Assembly (NCBI RefSeq): GCF_900461105.1
Contig: NZ_UFWZ01000001.1
Location: 1,674,001 to 1,738,000 of the forward strand
Reading direction: 5' to 3'
Origin: Clostridium putrefaciens
GTDB lineage: Bacteria; Bacillota; Clostridia; Clostridiales; Clostridiaceae
DNA length: 64,000 nt
In this document: positions 37,244 through 46,256 of the stretch, piece by piece
How positions within the stretch are numbered: position 1 is the first letter of the stretch
Layout of the letters: each line of letters begins with the position of its first letter
Made by a program: the position numbers and the translations under genes
The notes under the pieces: generated by a model
Databases searched by the model: none
Seen by the model: only the letters and a program-made list of their open reading frames with translations
Told to the model about the DNA's origin: nothing

Positions 37244-38161
37244 TTATTTACAACTTTTTTTTAACCTAGTAACCATTTTTATAAAATACTCTGGAAGATT
37301 AGATTCAAATTTAACATACTGATTTTTGGTTGGATGAATAAACCCTAAAGATTTAGCATGAAGCATTTGTCCCTTTAACTTAAATCTTTGTTTCTTGTAT
37401 CCATATACCGGATCTCCCACTAAAGGATGACCTATATGAGCCATATGGACTCTTATTTGATGGGTCCTTCCTGTTTCTAGGTTGCACCTTACTAAAGTAT
37501 TATTTTCATATCTTTCTAAAACTTCATAGTGAGTTATAGCACGCTTACCCTCTTCTACTACTGCAAACTTAATCTTTTGTTTAGGATTTCTACCTATTAT
37601 AGTATCTATAGTGCCAACGTCATTTTTTAAAACACCTTCAACTAGTGCATAGTACTCCCTTTTTATGGTATGTGCTTTAAACTGATCTGCTAATATGCAG
37701 TGTGAATCATCATTTTTAGCTATAACAAGTACCCCTGAAGTATCTTTATCTATTCTATGAACTATCCCAGGTCTTTCACTACCATTAACCTTAGATAAAT
37801 TCGAAGAGTGATTTACAAGGGCATTTACAAGTGTGCCATCATGATTACCTGATGCAGGATGAACAACCATGCCTTGTTCTTTATTTACAATGATTATATC
37901 ATCATCTTCATATAATATATCTAAATATACATTTTCAGCCTTAACTTCAATTTCTGTGGTTTCTTTAATGTAAACCTTAATTAAATCTCCTTTTTTTATC
38001 TTATATTTACTTTTTATAGTCTTATCATTTACTAATACATTACTTTCCTCAATTAATTTTTGTATGTAGGATCTTGATAAAGTCTTTAAACTTCTAAATA
38101 GATATTTATCTACCCTCTCATCATCTACACATTCCTCTATTAAAAATACTTCTTCTTTCAT
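37244..38161 (-). CDS. rluD: RluD-type 23S rRNA pseudouridine synthase
   Basis: RluA/RluD family pseudouridine synthase of 305 residues. An S4 domain (about 15-65, SRSYIQKLIEESNVLVND) precedes the catalytic domain with the HRIDKDTSGVLVIAK motif holding the catalytic Asp (about 138), followed by GRTHQIRVHMAHIGHPLVGD. The Bacillus homologue is YlyB. It overlaps lspA by one base and is followed by the pyrR leader; no terminator separates them except the pyr attenuator. Confidence 0.95.
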   Translation of the reverse strand: MKEEVFLIEECVDDERVDKYLFRSLKTLSRSYIQKLIEESNVLVNDKTIKSKYKIKKGDLIKVYIKETTEIEVKAENVYLDILYEDDDIIIVNKEQGMVVHPASGNHDGTLVNALVNHSSNLSKVNGSERPGIVHRIDKDTSGVLVIAKNDDSHCILADQFKAHTIKREYYALVEGVLKNDVGTIDTIIGRNPKQKIKFAVVEEGKRAITHYEVLERYENNTLVRCNLETGRTHQIRVHMAHIGHPLVGDPVYGYKKQRFKLKGQMLHAKSLGFIHPTKNQYVKFESNLPEYFIKMVTRLKKSCK

Positions 38162-38607
38162 TATTCGCCATCCTTTATTATAAATACTGCAAGTAAAAAT
38201 GTTCCTATAACTACAAGTACATCTGCGATGTTAAACGTTGGAAAACTATAAACGTCTTTATAGTGAAAAAAAATAAAATCTACTACATATTTATACTTTA
38301 TTCTATCTATTAAATTACCTATAGCACCAGATATAATAAGCGCTAATGATACTTTTAATATAAATGATTTAGGTTTATACCGTATTAAATAAAAAACCAT
38401 TGCCAGAAGGACAATAACCGTTAATAATGATAGTAAAAAAGCCCTTCCTTGAAAAATACCAAATGCAGCGCCTCTATTTTCTAAGTAAGACAAGCTAAAA
38501 AGGTTATTAATTATAACTACATCTGTTCCCTTAGATAAATTAGTAACTGCCCACATTTTTGTAACCCTGTCAATGAACACGCCTAAAATAATTATGATTA
38601 TTTCCAA
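38161..38607 (-). CDS. lspA: Lipoprotein signal peptidase II
   Basis: Membrane aspartyl protease that cuts prolipoproteins after diacylglycerol transfer. Four hydrophobic segments, the FIDRVTKMW start, the SLSYLENRGAAFGIF motif, and catalytic Asp residues in ISGAIGNLIDRIKY and FNIADVLVVIG are present. I chose the TTG at 38607, giving 148 residues, because GGGGGA lies 7 nt upstream and the family begins at this point; the open frame runs 17 codons further up into the preceding gene. Confidence 0.92.
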   Translation of the reverse strand: MEIIIIILGVFIDRVTKMWAVTNLSKGTDVVIINNLFSLSYLENRGAAFGIFQGRAFLLSLLTVIVLLAMVFYLIRYKPKSFILKVSLALIISGAIGNLIDRIKYKYVVDFIFFHYKDVYSFPTFNIADVLVVIGTFLLAVFIIKDGE

Positions 38608-38626
38608 CTTTCCATCCCCCGTTAAA

Positions 38627-39232
38627 TTAGTCTGGTAATCCGCTTTTATATTGCTCATTACTTATTTTTTCTATCCATTCAACTTCATAACTATGATTAT
38701 CTTCATCCTCTTCATAATAATCTTTAAAATTATTCATTTTATTAAAACTTTGAACTTGCTCGAAAGCATCGTCTTTTTTAAAGCTTAATCCATAACTTTC
38801 ATTATTCTTTTTATAATCATAGATTGTATTTGGACTGTTAGAATCATTTACCATATCTTTTTCTTTTATGCTTAATTTATTCTGGCACCTTATACAATAT
38901 ACCACATAAGGTACCACATCAAGCCTCTCTTTCCCTATAGCCTTACCACAGCTTTTACAAATTCCATATTCATCATTTTCTAAAGCCTCTAAAGCCTCAT
39001 CTATTTTATTAATTAAATTTAATTCATTTTCTTTTAATGCCTGTGCTCTCATAATATCATTAATTTCTGCTGCTTGGTCTCCAGGGTGATTATCATAAAA
39101 TGAAAGTTCTGAAGAAAACTCATCTTTTGAATTTATATGTTCTTGATCTACTGTACTTTTAACAGTATCTAATATTACTTGTTTTTCTTTTAAAAGCTTT
39201 TTCTTATAATCAGCTAATAGTTTTTTCTTCAT
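38627..39232 (-). CDS. TraR/DksA-type zinc-finger protein (YlyA/YteA-like)
   Basis: Protein of 201 residues with an N-terminal coiled coil (1-85, basic then acidic), a DNHPGDQAAEIND motif near 47-59 and a C4 zinc finger CKSCGKAIGKERLDVV ... CIRCQNKLS (about 94-121), as in DksA/TraR. The tail is acidic and ends YEVEWIEKISNEQYKSGLPD. Bacillus YlyA at the same locus binds RNA polymerase and modulates sigma-G transcription. GGAGG precedes the ATG. An 88-nt gap separates it from aroA. Confidence 0.85.
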   Translation of the reverse strand: MKKKLLADYKKKLLKEKQVILDTVKSTVDQEHINSKDEFSSELSFYDNHPGDQAAEINDIMRAQALKENELNLINKIDEALEALENDEYGICKSCGKAIGKERLDVVPYVVYCIRCQNKLSIKEKDMVNDSNSPNTIYDYKKNNESYGLSFKKDDAFEQVQSFNKMNNFKDYYEEDEDNHSYEVEWIEKISNEQYKSGLPD

Positions 39233-39320
39233 CTTACTTACCTCCTAAAATAATTTCTAAGGTTATCTTATGGAGAATAATGATTTTTTATAACTATATC
39301 TATATTACTTTTTTTAATCT

Positions 39321-40625
39321 CTAGCTTTCAACCATATTTAAAAATTCACTAAAAAATTTTATACTATTTGGAAATGATATGTTTGTATACTCCCAATGAT
39401 TAATATTGGTATTTTTTAAATTTCTAATAGAGAGCACTGCAAAAGCCATAGCTATTCTATGATCTTTTTGACTTTCGATACTTATATTTTTATTTATATA
39501 TGAATTCCCACCCTTAATAAATAGGTCTCCATTGTCATAATGTGCCTGTATACCACATCTTTTTAAATTATTTATTATACCATCTACTCTATTACTTTCT
39601 TTTACCTTTAACTCATCCACTGATTTAATTATAGTAGTACCTTCACTAAAAGCGGCTAAAACACTAAGAAGTGGGATTTCATCTATAATACTTGGAGTAG
39701 ATTCTGATTCAATTTCTATTCCTTTAAGGTTACTGCTTTTAGCTTTTATATCACCTACAAGTTCTCCACTTCTAGTTTCTGTTATATATATATTTATATC
39801 AGCGCCCATAGCCTTTAATATATCTATAAATTTTCTTCTGCTAGGATTTAGTAGAACATCTTTTAAAGTTATACTTGATTCTTTCGATAGTAGGCATAGC
39901 CCTATTATAAAAGCTGCTGAAGATATATCTCCCGGAATAAACATATCCTTAGAACATAAATTTGACTTTTCAAGGGTTATAGACTTTTCTTCACACTTGA
40001 TATCTGCGCCTAAGTATTTCATCATAATTTCAGTATGATCTCTTGTAGATAAAGTTTCTTTTACTACGATATTCCTTTTTGCTACTATAGCTGCTATTAA
40101 AAGAGCTGATTTTACTTGTGCTGAAGACACCGTCATTGAATATTCTATACTTTCTAGATTGGATAATTTAGTAGTGTTAATTGGTAGCTTACCATCTGAA
40201 CACTGAAATGTTCCTCCCATAAGTTGCAATGGTTCTAATATTCTTTCCATGGGCCTTTTGCTTAAAGATTCATCACCTATTAAAATGGCTCTTATATTAG
40301 CTGCACATAAAAGACCAAGTAATAGTCTAACAGTGGTTCCTGAATTATCACAGTTTAATATGCCAGCATCTTTTTTAAATCCTTCTATTCCAGGGCTTAT
40401 AACTTTTAAATTATATTCATCTTCATAACTAACTTTAACGCCTAACTTTTCCATGTTGTTCAAGGTTACAATACAATCATCACCTTTTGGGAAGTTATAT
40501 ATATTGTAGGTACCCTTAGGTATACATCCAATTATAAGACTTCTATGTGCAATAGACTTATCACCTGGCAAGCCTTTAATTTCTTTATGAATATTTTCTT
40601 TAGCTTTTAATATCTTTATATCCAC
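39321..40625 (-). CDS. aroA: 3-phosphoshikimate 1-carboxyvinyltransferase (EPSP synthase)
   Basis: Transfers enolpyruvate from PEP to shikimate 3-phosphate. LPGDKSIAHRSLIIG (residues about 20-34) and LNCDNSGTTVRLLLGLL hold the substrate-binding residues, SKRPMERI the helix with Arg, and KESNRVDGI the late conserved segment. Length 434 is standard. The AHRSLI and SGTTVRL motifs fit the class II pattern loosely, so glyphosate sensitivity cannot be inferred. It ends the aroB-aroF-aroA unit. Confidence 0.96.
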   Translation of the reverse strand: MDIKILKAKENIHKEIKGLPGDKSIAHRSLIIGCIPKGTYNIYNFPKGDDCIVTLNNMEKLGVKVSYEDEYNLKVISPGIEGFKKDAGILNCDNSGTTVRLLLGLLCAANIRAILIGDESLSKRPMERILEPLQLMGGTFQCSDGKLPINTTKLSNLESIEYSMTVSSAQVKSALLIAAIVAKRNIVVKETLSTRDHTEIMMKYLGADIKCEEKSITLEKSNLCSKDMFIPGDISSAAFIIGLCLLSKESSITLKDVLLNPSRRKFIDILKAMGADINIYITETRSGELVGDIKAKSSNLKGIEIESESTPSIIDEIPLLSVLAAFSEGTTIIKSVDELKVKESNRVDGIINNLKRCGIQAHYDNGDLFIKGGNSYINKNISIESQKDHRIAMAFAVLSIRNLKNTNINHWEYTNISFPNSIKFFSEFLNMVES

Positions 40626-40638
40626 TTAATTACTCCTT

Positions 40639-41430
40639 TCAATATAGTTTTTTTATGTCAGTAATTATATCAGAAAGAGTATTCATTGATATTGTTTGAT
40701 TTGCATCAGATATTGAAAGTTCAGGATTTATGTGGCTTTCTATTATGAGCCCATCTGCCCCTGCAGCAATTGATGCTAAGGACATTGGATGTACTAGCTC
40801 TCTAATGCCTGTTCCATGGCTTGGGTCTACTATAATTGGCAATCTATAATTGTTTTTAACAAAGGCTACAGCATTTAAATCTAAAGTGTTACGTGTATAT
40901 GTCTCAAAGGTTCTAATACCTCTTTCACACAATATAACATTTTCATTTCCTTCTTTTAATATATATTCTGCAGCATTTATCCATTCATTTATAGTTGCAC
41001 TTATACCTCTTTTAAGTATGATAGGTGTTTTTAACTTTCCTACTTCTTTTAACAAACTATAATTATACATATTTCTTGATCCTATTTGTATTACGTCAAT
41101 ATAATTAAGAGCTTCTTCCACGTCCCTAGTATCCATGATTTCTGTAGATACAGGTATATTAACCTCTTCCCTTACAGCCTTTAATATTTCAAGACCTTCT
41201 CTACCAAGACCTTGAAAATCATAGGGCGATGTCCTAGGTTTAAAGGCACCTCCTCTTAATATATTTACTCCACATAATTTTAATTGTCTTGCAATGCTAA
41301 TCATAGTATCATAGTCTTCTACTGCGCAGGGACCTGATATTACAACCTTTTTTTTGTTACCTATTTCTACGTCTTTTACTTTAACTATAATTGTATCACC
41401 AGTATCTTTATCACATAATAATTTACTCAT
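40639..41430 (-). CDS. aroF: 3-deoxy-7-phosphoheptulonate synthase (DAHP synthase, type I beta)
   Basis: First committed step of aromatic synthesis, condensing PEP and erythrose 4-phosphate. VVISGPCAVED opens the TIM barrel; FKPRTSPYDFQGLG, IQIGSRNMYNYSLLKEVG, ILKRGISATINEW and VDPSHGTGIRELV follow. At about 263 residues it is the KDO8P-like beta subclass without a large regulatory domain; only a short stub precedes the barrel. Two in-frame ATGs are possible; the one chosen has GAGG 12 nt upstream, the other (41442) touches it. It overlaps aroB. Confidence 0.94.
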   Translation of the reverse strand: MSKLLCDKDTGDTIIVKVKDVEIGNKKKVVISGPCAVEDYDTMISIARQLKLCGVNILRGGAFKPRTSPYDFQGLGREGLEILKAVREEVNIPVSTEIMDTRDVEEALNYIDVIQIGSRNMYNYSLLKEVGKLKTPIILKRGISATINEWINAAEYILKEGNENVILCERGIRTFETYTRNTLDLNAVAFVKNNYRLPIIVDPSHGTGIRELVHPMSLASIAAGADGLIIESHINPELSISDANQTISMNTLSDIITDIKKLY

Positions 41431-42514
41431 ATATTTCTTCATCCTCTATACTCTCTTCCATAGCTTTAACTAATTGTTCTTCTCTAACTTTAACTGCTAT
41501 AATAGGTTTTCCTAATGTTGATATTAATACAAATCTTATATTTGAATCATTTTTCTTATCTCCTCTTATAATTTTTATAAAATTATCTTTATTGTTTATC
41601 TTATAATACTTATTTATACCTATATATTTATAGATATCTTTTATCTTATTATATAGGTTTTTATCTAAAAACATAAGGTTTTCTGATAATTTTAATGCAA
41701 CTAATATTCCAAGTGATACCGATTGGCCATGAGAAACTTCGTAATTTGAATCTATTTCTATAGCATGACCTACAGTATGACCAAAATTCAAGATATTTCT
41801 AAGTCCTGTATCTTTAAAATCTTTAGAAACAATACCACGTTTTATTAATATACATTTTTCCACTAACAAAAGTATTTGTTCCTTTTTAAGAGTTATTATA
41901 GATTCTATATTTTTTTCAAAATAAATTAATAACTTTTCTTTATCTATTATACAATATTTAATTATTTCACCAAACCCACTTAAAACCTCTTTTCTTTTAA
42001 GTGTTTTAAGAAACTCTGTGCATACTATAACTTCTAATGGATTATAAAACATTCCGATATAATTCTTCATATTATTGAAATTATATCCAACCTTTCCCCC
42101 GATGCTACTATCAACTTGAGATATCATTGTAGTTGGAATATTAATGTATCTTATACCCCTCATGTAAGTTCCTGAAGCAAATCCAACTAGATCCCCTAGG
42201 ATTCCTCCCCCTATACATATTACTATACTATTTCTTTTAGCATTATTATCTATTAAAAATTTATATATCTCATCTACAGTTTCTCTATTTTTATTACATT
42301 CTTTACATTCTATATAAAGTGAGCTTTTACAAAGCTTTCTAATATCATTTATATATTTATCATAGTATTCACTTAAATTTTTATCATATATAATGAATAA
42401 ATCACACTTATGCTTAACATTTATATCCCCTATCATTTTAATAACATCATCCATATCACTTACCAAATATATAGGATAGGGTATATTAATATCCTTTTCT
42501 ATTTTTTTATACAT
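41423..42514 (-). CDS. aroB: 3-dehydroquinate synthase
   Basis: Cyclises DAHP to 3-dehydroquinate with NAD and a metal ion. CIGGGILGDLVGFASGTYMR is the NAD-binding loop (about 102-121), followed by IPTTMISQVDSSIGGK and the metal ligand LNFGHTVGHAIE. I chose the ATG at 42514 with GGGAGG 6 nt upstream. The open frame extends back to 42610, but that part crosses the terminator hairpin behind divIVA and is not coding. Length 363 matches the family. Confidence 0.94.
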   Translation of the reverse strand: MYKKIEKDINIPYPIYLVSDMDDVIKMIGDINVKHKCDLFIIYDKNLSEYYDKYINDIRKLCKSSLYIECKECNKNRETVDEIYKFLIDNNAKRNSIVICIGGGILGDLVGFASGTYMRGIRYINIPTTMISQVDSSIGGKVGYNFNNMKNYIGMFYNPLEVIVCTEFLKTLKRKEVLSGFGEIIKYCIIDKEKLLIYFEKNIESIITLKKEQILLLVEKCILIKRGIVSKDFKDTGLRNILNFGHTVGHAIEIDSNYEVSHGQSVSLGILVALKLSENLMFLDKNLYNKIKDIYKYIGINKYYKINNKDNFIKIIRGDKKNDSNIRFVLISTLGKPIIAVKVREEQLVKAMEESIEDEEIYE

Positions 42515-42536
42515 ATTTACCCTCCCGTCTAGAATG

Positions 42537-42567
42537 AAAAAGCTCACTCTTAAAGAGTGAGCTTTTT
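42537..42567 (-). terminator. Terminator-like hairpin between divIVA and aroB
   Basis: AAAAAGCTCACTCT and AGAGTGAGCTTTTT pair over 14 positions around a 3-nt loop, with T5 on the minus strand. It lies only 10 nt before the aroB ribosome binding site, so there is no space for a promoter after it. Confidence 0.88.
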
Positions 42568-42575
42568 TAGCTTTT

Positions 42576-43163
42576 TTAGCTGTTTTTTGCAAAGAAGCTT
42601 TTAATAGCACTTAAATCATCCGAATTTATAGATTCATCCTTTTGTACTTCAATTTCTTTATTTGCAACTTCGTCTTCTTCTTCAACTACGACTCCTACAT
42701 TGTAATCTTTAGCAAAGTCTTTTTCAAGATCATCAAAAGTTTCTAGCTGAACATTCATAAAACTTCTAAACTTAACTTTGAACCTAATAAAGTCTTGTTT
42801 TAAATTTTCATATTCGTCATTCACTCTTATAACATCATCATGAGCTTTATCTAGAATCTTTTGTGCTGTTTCATTAGCACTTCTCAATATCATATCAGCT
42901 TCGTTTTGTGCGCCTTCTTTAGCCCGCTCAGCTGCATTTTGAGCTAACACTAAAGTACTTTGTATTGTACTCTCTATGTTAGAATAATGATCTATTCTAT
43001 CATACATTACTGCCATTTTCTCTTTTAATAAACAGTTTTCTTTAAATAATGTATCATAATCTTCTACGATTTCATCTACAAATTTATCTACTGTTTCTGA
43101 ATCATACCCCCTAAGCACCTTTTTAAACTCTTTGCTGCTTATATCCATTGGAGTTAGTTTCAT
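42576..43163 (-). CDS. divIVA: DivIVA-domain cell division/polarity protein
   Basis: Coiled-coil protein that binds curved membranes at septa and poles. The N-terminal LTPMDISSKEFKKVLRGYD is the membrane-binding domain; coiled coil runs from about 33 to 75 and again 85-145. A C-terminal acidic tail (VVVEEEDEVANKEIE) follows. Length 195. The ATG has GGGGTGA 6 nt upstream. It follows ylmH by 14 nt and closes the sepF-yggT-ylmH-divIVA row conserved across Firmicutes. Confidence 0.94.
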   Translation of the reverse strand: MKLTPMDISSKEFKKVLRGYDSETVDKFVDEIVEDYDTLFKENCLLKEKMAVMYDRIDHYSNIESTIQSTLVLAQNAAERAKEGAQNEADMILRSANETAQKILDKAHDDVIRVNDEYENLKQDFIRFKVKFRSFMNVQLETFDDLEKDFAKDYNVGVVVEEEDEVANKEIEVQKDESINSDDLSAIKSFFAKNS

Positions 43164-43177
43164 TAATCATCACCCCG

Positions 43178-43942
43178 TCAAACGTATTTTTTTATTTCTA
43201 TTTTTAATCTACCACTAGATGTGGTCCCTATTATATCCCCAACCTTATACTTTCCATATCCTCTTATTGTAATAGTATTTGTAGATCTAACTGCCTCACT
43301 TTTTTCATAACATATCACATAGTCTATAAGTACTTTACCAGCCTTTATATATTGTTGACTTTTTACTCTAGAAAAATTGGTAATTGAGCTAACTATTACA
43401 TCTATTCTGTTTGATGAAGCTAGGTATACATTCACCTTAAAATTATAACCTGGAATACTTTCACTGTCACGTAGAATTTCTACCATACATGGATTCTTAC
43501 CTATAACTTTTAAATTCATAAGTATGTACTGGAGTATATCATAAGTTACAGGCAAATAACATTCATTATTTTGAACTATAAGATCACCAAATTTCTCTCT
43601 TTTAACTCCTAATGACATCAATACTCCTAAATAATCTTTATGTAAAAGTTCACAAAACTTTGACTTGTTTATAATCTTAATGATTTGAATAGGATAATCA
43701 GATCCAGAACCATTAAATCTAATTACCCTTCTTTCAGCATCATCAAACCCACCTGAAACATTAGATGCAATATTATTTGCGTTGCAATATTGCTGAACCC
43801 TCTTCCAAATGTTAGGGGGTAGAAATTCATTGCTACAAACTGCATTAAATGTCTTTTCTGATAATAAAATCTTATCATAGAGATTTGAACATAAAGATAG
43901 GTCTTCTTCTCCCATATACTTTAAAAAATCTTTTTTATTCAT
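43178..43942 (-). CDS. ylmH: YlmH-type S4 RNA-binding protein
   Basis: Conserved Gram-positive protein of 254 residues with a C-terminal S4 domain (about 180-235: SRVKSQQYIKAGKVLIDYV). The central FGDLIVQNNECYLPVTYDI resembles the KFGDIIVQ element of the family. In Bacillus, YlmH (RqcP2) can take part in ribosome quality control alongside RqcH; an RqcH is present at 33353-35074, so such a role is plausible. Starts 5 nt after the yggT stop. Confidence 0.92.
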   Translation of the reverse strand: MNKKDFLKYMGEEDLSLCSNLYDKILLSEKTFNAVCSNEFLPPNIWKRVQQYCNANNIASNVSGGFDDAERRVIRFNGSGSDYPIQIIKIINKSKFCELLHKDYLGVLMSLGVKREKFGDLIVQNNECYLPVTYDILQYILMNLKVIGKNPCMVEILRDSESIPGYNFKVNVYLASSNRIDVIVSSITNFSRVKSQQYIKAGKVLIDYVICYEKSEAVRSTNTITIRGYGKYKVGDIIGTTSSGRLKIEIKKYV

Positions 43943-43947
43943 CCAAA

Positions 43948-44208
43948 TTAACTAACAAGAGGCATAATTATGCTCTCTAATAAATATAATAATATTAATA
44001 CAATAACTGGTGAAATATCTGAGGATAGGTTTGGCATAAACTTATCTTGTAATAACTTAGCTGGTCTTAAAATTGGTTCTGTTAAAGATTTCATTATATT
44101 TATAAACTTGTTTTGTTTTTCTCTAAAGACAAATGATAAAACAACATCTATCAATATAGCATATTCTACTATTAAAAATAAGATTTTTAAAAAAATTTTT
44201 AAAATAAT
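43948..44208 (-). CDS. YggT/YlmG-family membrane protein, probable AUU start
   Basis: Short membrane protein with two helices. The conserved segment SLTEPILRPAKLL and the second helix ISPVIVLILLYLLESI are clear. In-frame codons above the first TTG (44154) encode ILKIFLKILFLIVEYAIL, which is the first helix of the family, so translation should begin further up. The only candidate with a well-spaced ribosome site is ATT at 44208 (GAAGGGA 8 nt upstream). The ATG at 44215 is out of frame and too near the site. A frameshift in the adjacent T7/A5 runs is the alternative. Length would be 86, normal for YggT. Confidence 0.7.
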   Translation of the reverse strand: MILKIFLKILFLIVEYAILIDVVLSFVFREKQNKFINIMKSLTEPILRPAKLLQDKFMPNLSSDISPVIVLILLYLLESIIMPLVS

Positions 44209-44231
44209 TGTTCATTCCCTTCTATCTATAA

Positions 44232-44678
44232 CTATTTAGACCAGTTAAATAATCCTTTACTTAATTCAGTCTTTAGTTCACTAGTAACTTCTATATTAGA
44301 AGGTGACACTATATAAACACCATTTTCAACTTGTTGAAGTTCACCACCTAATGCGTAACTTGATCCACCCATAAAATCTAATAATCTTTGAGCAATCTTA
44401 GGTTCTAAAGCAGTAGTATTTACAATAACTATCTTTCGATTTTTTAAATCATCACTTATTTCTGTTACTTCTTCGTAGCTTTGAGGCTTTACTATAGTAA
44501 CTTTAGCAGAAACCGCAGTATGTATACTCACTACTTTTCCTTGATTTTTCTTATTATTTATTTGAGTAGGTTGTTTTACCTCTTCTTCAAACTCATCATA
44601 TTCTTCATCATACTCTTCATCGTACTCATCCTCTAGTCCTAAAAGCCCCCATACTTTATTTAACACTTTCGCTGCCAT
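44232..44678 (-). CDS. sepF: Cell division protein SepF
   Basis: Membrane-binding protein that bundles FtsZ and helps anchor the Z-ring. An N-terminal amphipathic helix ([14 protein letters not shown]) precedes an acidic linker ([15 protein letters not shown]) and the globular domain with [38 protein letters not shown] and [19 protein letters not shown]. Length 148 is standard. Note that ftsZ itself, its partner, is not in this block. Confidence 0.96.
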   Translation of the reverse strand: MAAKVLNKVWGLLGLEDEYDEEYDEEYDEFEEEVKQPTQINNKKNQGKVVSIHTAVSAKVTIVKPQSYEEVTEISDDLKNRKIVIVNTTALEPKIAQRLLDFMGGSSYALGGELQQVENGVYIVSPSNIEVTSELKTELSKGLFNWSK

Positions 44679-44697
44679 TTATATTACCTCCTAACAT

Positions 44698-45351
44698 TTA
44701 TATTCTCTTACCAAAGATCCCTTCCCCAACTCTTATCATATTAGATCCACACTTTAAAGCCAAATCATAATCTTTGCTCATACCCATTGATAAATAGTCC
44801 ATAGATATATTTGAAAATCTTCTATGAGAAAGTATATCCCATACATCTTTCATCTTTTTAAAATAACTTTCAGAAGATTTATCATCACCTTTTGGTATTA
44901 TACACATAAGACCTTTAACCTTTACAAAATTACATTTCTCAATTTCAATTATTAACGCTTCTAGATCTTCTAAAAATATTCCATCTTTACTTTTTTCTTT
45001 ACCTATATTAATTTCAATTAACACATTGGCAACTTTGTTTTGTTTCATAAATTGTTTTTCTATTTCTGATAAAAGCCTTATACTATCTAAAGATTGGATA
45101 AGATAAACCTTATCTACTATATACTTTACTTTATTCCTTTGAAGATGTCCTATAAAGTGCCATCTTATATCTTTCGGTAGTTCTTCGCTTTTTTGTAGTA
45201 ATTCTTGGACCTTATTTTCACCAAAGTCTTTTATACCACAATCATAAGCTTTTTCTATTATATCTCTAGATTGTTGTTTACTAACAGCAATAAAAGTAAC
45301 ATCTTTTGGTATCTCATTCGATATTATGTTTAAGTTACCTAAGATATCCAT
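44698..45351 (-). CDS. yggS: YggS/YlmE pyridoxal-phosphate homeostasis protein
   Basis: PLP-binding TIM-barrel protein of the COG0325/YBL036C family that buffers PLP and affects amino-acid metabolism. FIAVSKQQS holds the PLP lysine (about 25), FGENKVQELLQK, WHFIGHLQRNKVK and LSMGMSKDYDLALKCGSNMIRVG are all diagnostic. Length 217. It is joined to sepF (19 nt gap), as in most Gram-positive genomes. Confidence 0.96.
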   Translation of the reverse strand: MDILGNLNIISNEIPKDVTFIAVSKQQSRDIIEKAYDCGIKDFGENKVQELLQKSEELPKDIRWHFIGHLQRNKVKYIVDKVYLIQSLDSIRLLSEIEKQFMKQNKVANVLIEINIGKEKSKDGIFLEDLEALIIEIEKCNFVKVKGLMCIIPKGDDKSSESYFKKMKDVWDILSHRRFSNISMDYLSMGMSKDYDLALKCGSNMIRVGEGIFGKRI

Positions 45352-45432
45352 TAATACCCTCTCCTTTTATAAGCCTTATAAAGTAAGTATTCTTCAAAAA
45401 CTATCAAATTCCTTTAAATTTCAAATAAATTA

Positions 45433-46170
45433 TTATTTATTTTTTATATTAGTCAAAAAGTTTACCTTTAAATCTCCTATATAGGATGAAATTACAATAA
45501 CATCTTTTTCTTCTATAACAATATTGATACCTCTACCTTGTAATCTTTTTACATAGCTATCATTAGATTTAAGATTATTTACTAGGCTTTCTGTATTCCC
45601 TATAGCTTCTATATGAAAAGGTGATGGCAGCTTTACCCCATTTATACTTATAAATGCTGAGCTACAATAAACTTCCGAATTAGTCATTACCCTTTGCCCA
45701 TTTATTGAAATAGCTTCAGCCCCGAAAATTTTTAATTCATTTATAAGTTGAATTAAATCTGTATTATGGAAAGTGCGCATATATCTTAAAAGTGGGTCTT
45801 CTATGTCGGGATTAATCTCATCAAATCCATCTCTTATAGTTATCTCTATACCAATGCCTTCAACCTTATTGTAACCTAAAAGTGTTTTGTTATTTTCTAG
45901 TTCATCTACTATATTATCTACTATATTATTTCCTTCATCTACGTATCCTGATTTAAAGAAATTAAGTTTTTTATAATTATTGTAGTAGTCCTCTCTTACA
46001 TCAGAAACTTCTCTATATAACTTATTTCTTTTATTATACATCTCTTGATATTCTTTCGTACTTACGTATTCTTTTTTATTGTCTTTGCTTAAATCTATGT
46101 TGAAAGATACAAGAATTCCTACAATGATTGCAGCTATAAAAATAAATATCTTTCCTTCATTTAATCTCAT
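45433..46170 (-). CDS. DUF881 membrane-anchored protein, first copy
   Basis: Protein of 245 residues with an N-terminal membrane helix (about 7-24), a coiled coil (about 33-80) and an outer domain with GIEITIRDG, LIQLINELKIFGAEAISINGQRV and the AIGNTESL element. This is the DUF881/YlxW-YlxX group always found by sbp and ftsQ. Function is unknown; the location suggests cell-envelope or division. It shares fold and motifs with the gene at 46610-47332, consistent with an old duplication around sbp. Confidence 0.88.
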   Translation of the reverse strand: MRLNEGKIFIFIAAIIVGILVSFNIDLSKDNKKEYVSTKEYQEMYNKRNKLYREVSDVREDYYNNYKKLNFFKSGYVDEGNNIVDNIVDELENNKTLLGYNKVEGIGIEITIRDGFDEINPDIEDPLLRYMRTFHNTDLIQLINELKIFGAEAISINGQRVMTNSEVYCSSAFISINGVKLPSPFHIEAIGNTESLVNNLKSNDSYVKRLQGRGINIVIEEKDVIVISSYIGDLKVNFLTNIKNK

Positions 46171-46256
46171 AAAATCACCCTTTTTAGATTTAAATGTTAA
46201 TGTGTATATAAGTTAAAATATAATCCTTTATTCATAAATCTTAGCTTATATTACTT

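Noticed and set aside
39233-39320. T-box or other leader between aroA and the DksA-like gene
   Set aside because: The gap is 88 nt, AT-rich and without the conserved T-box sequence or a terminator.
42515-42610. N-terminal extension of AroB (basic stretch rich in AKK)
   Set aside because: It is the translated terminator hairpin and the divIVA end; the good ribosome site and family start are at 42514.
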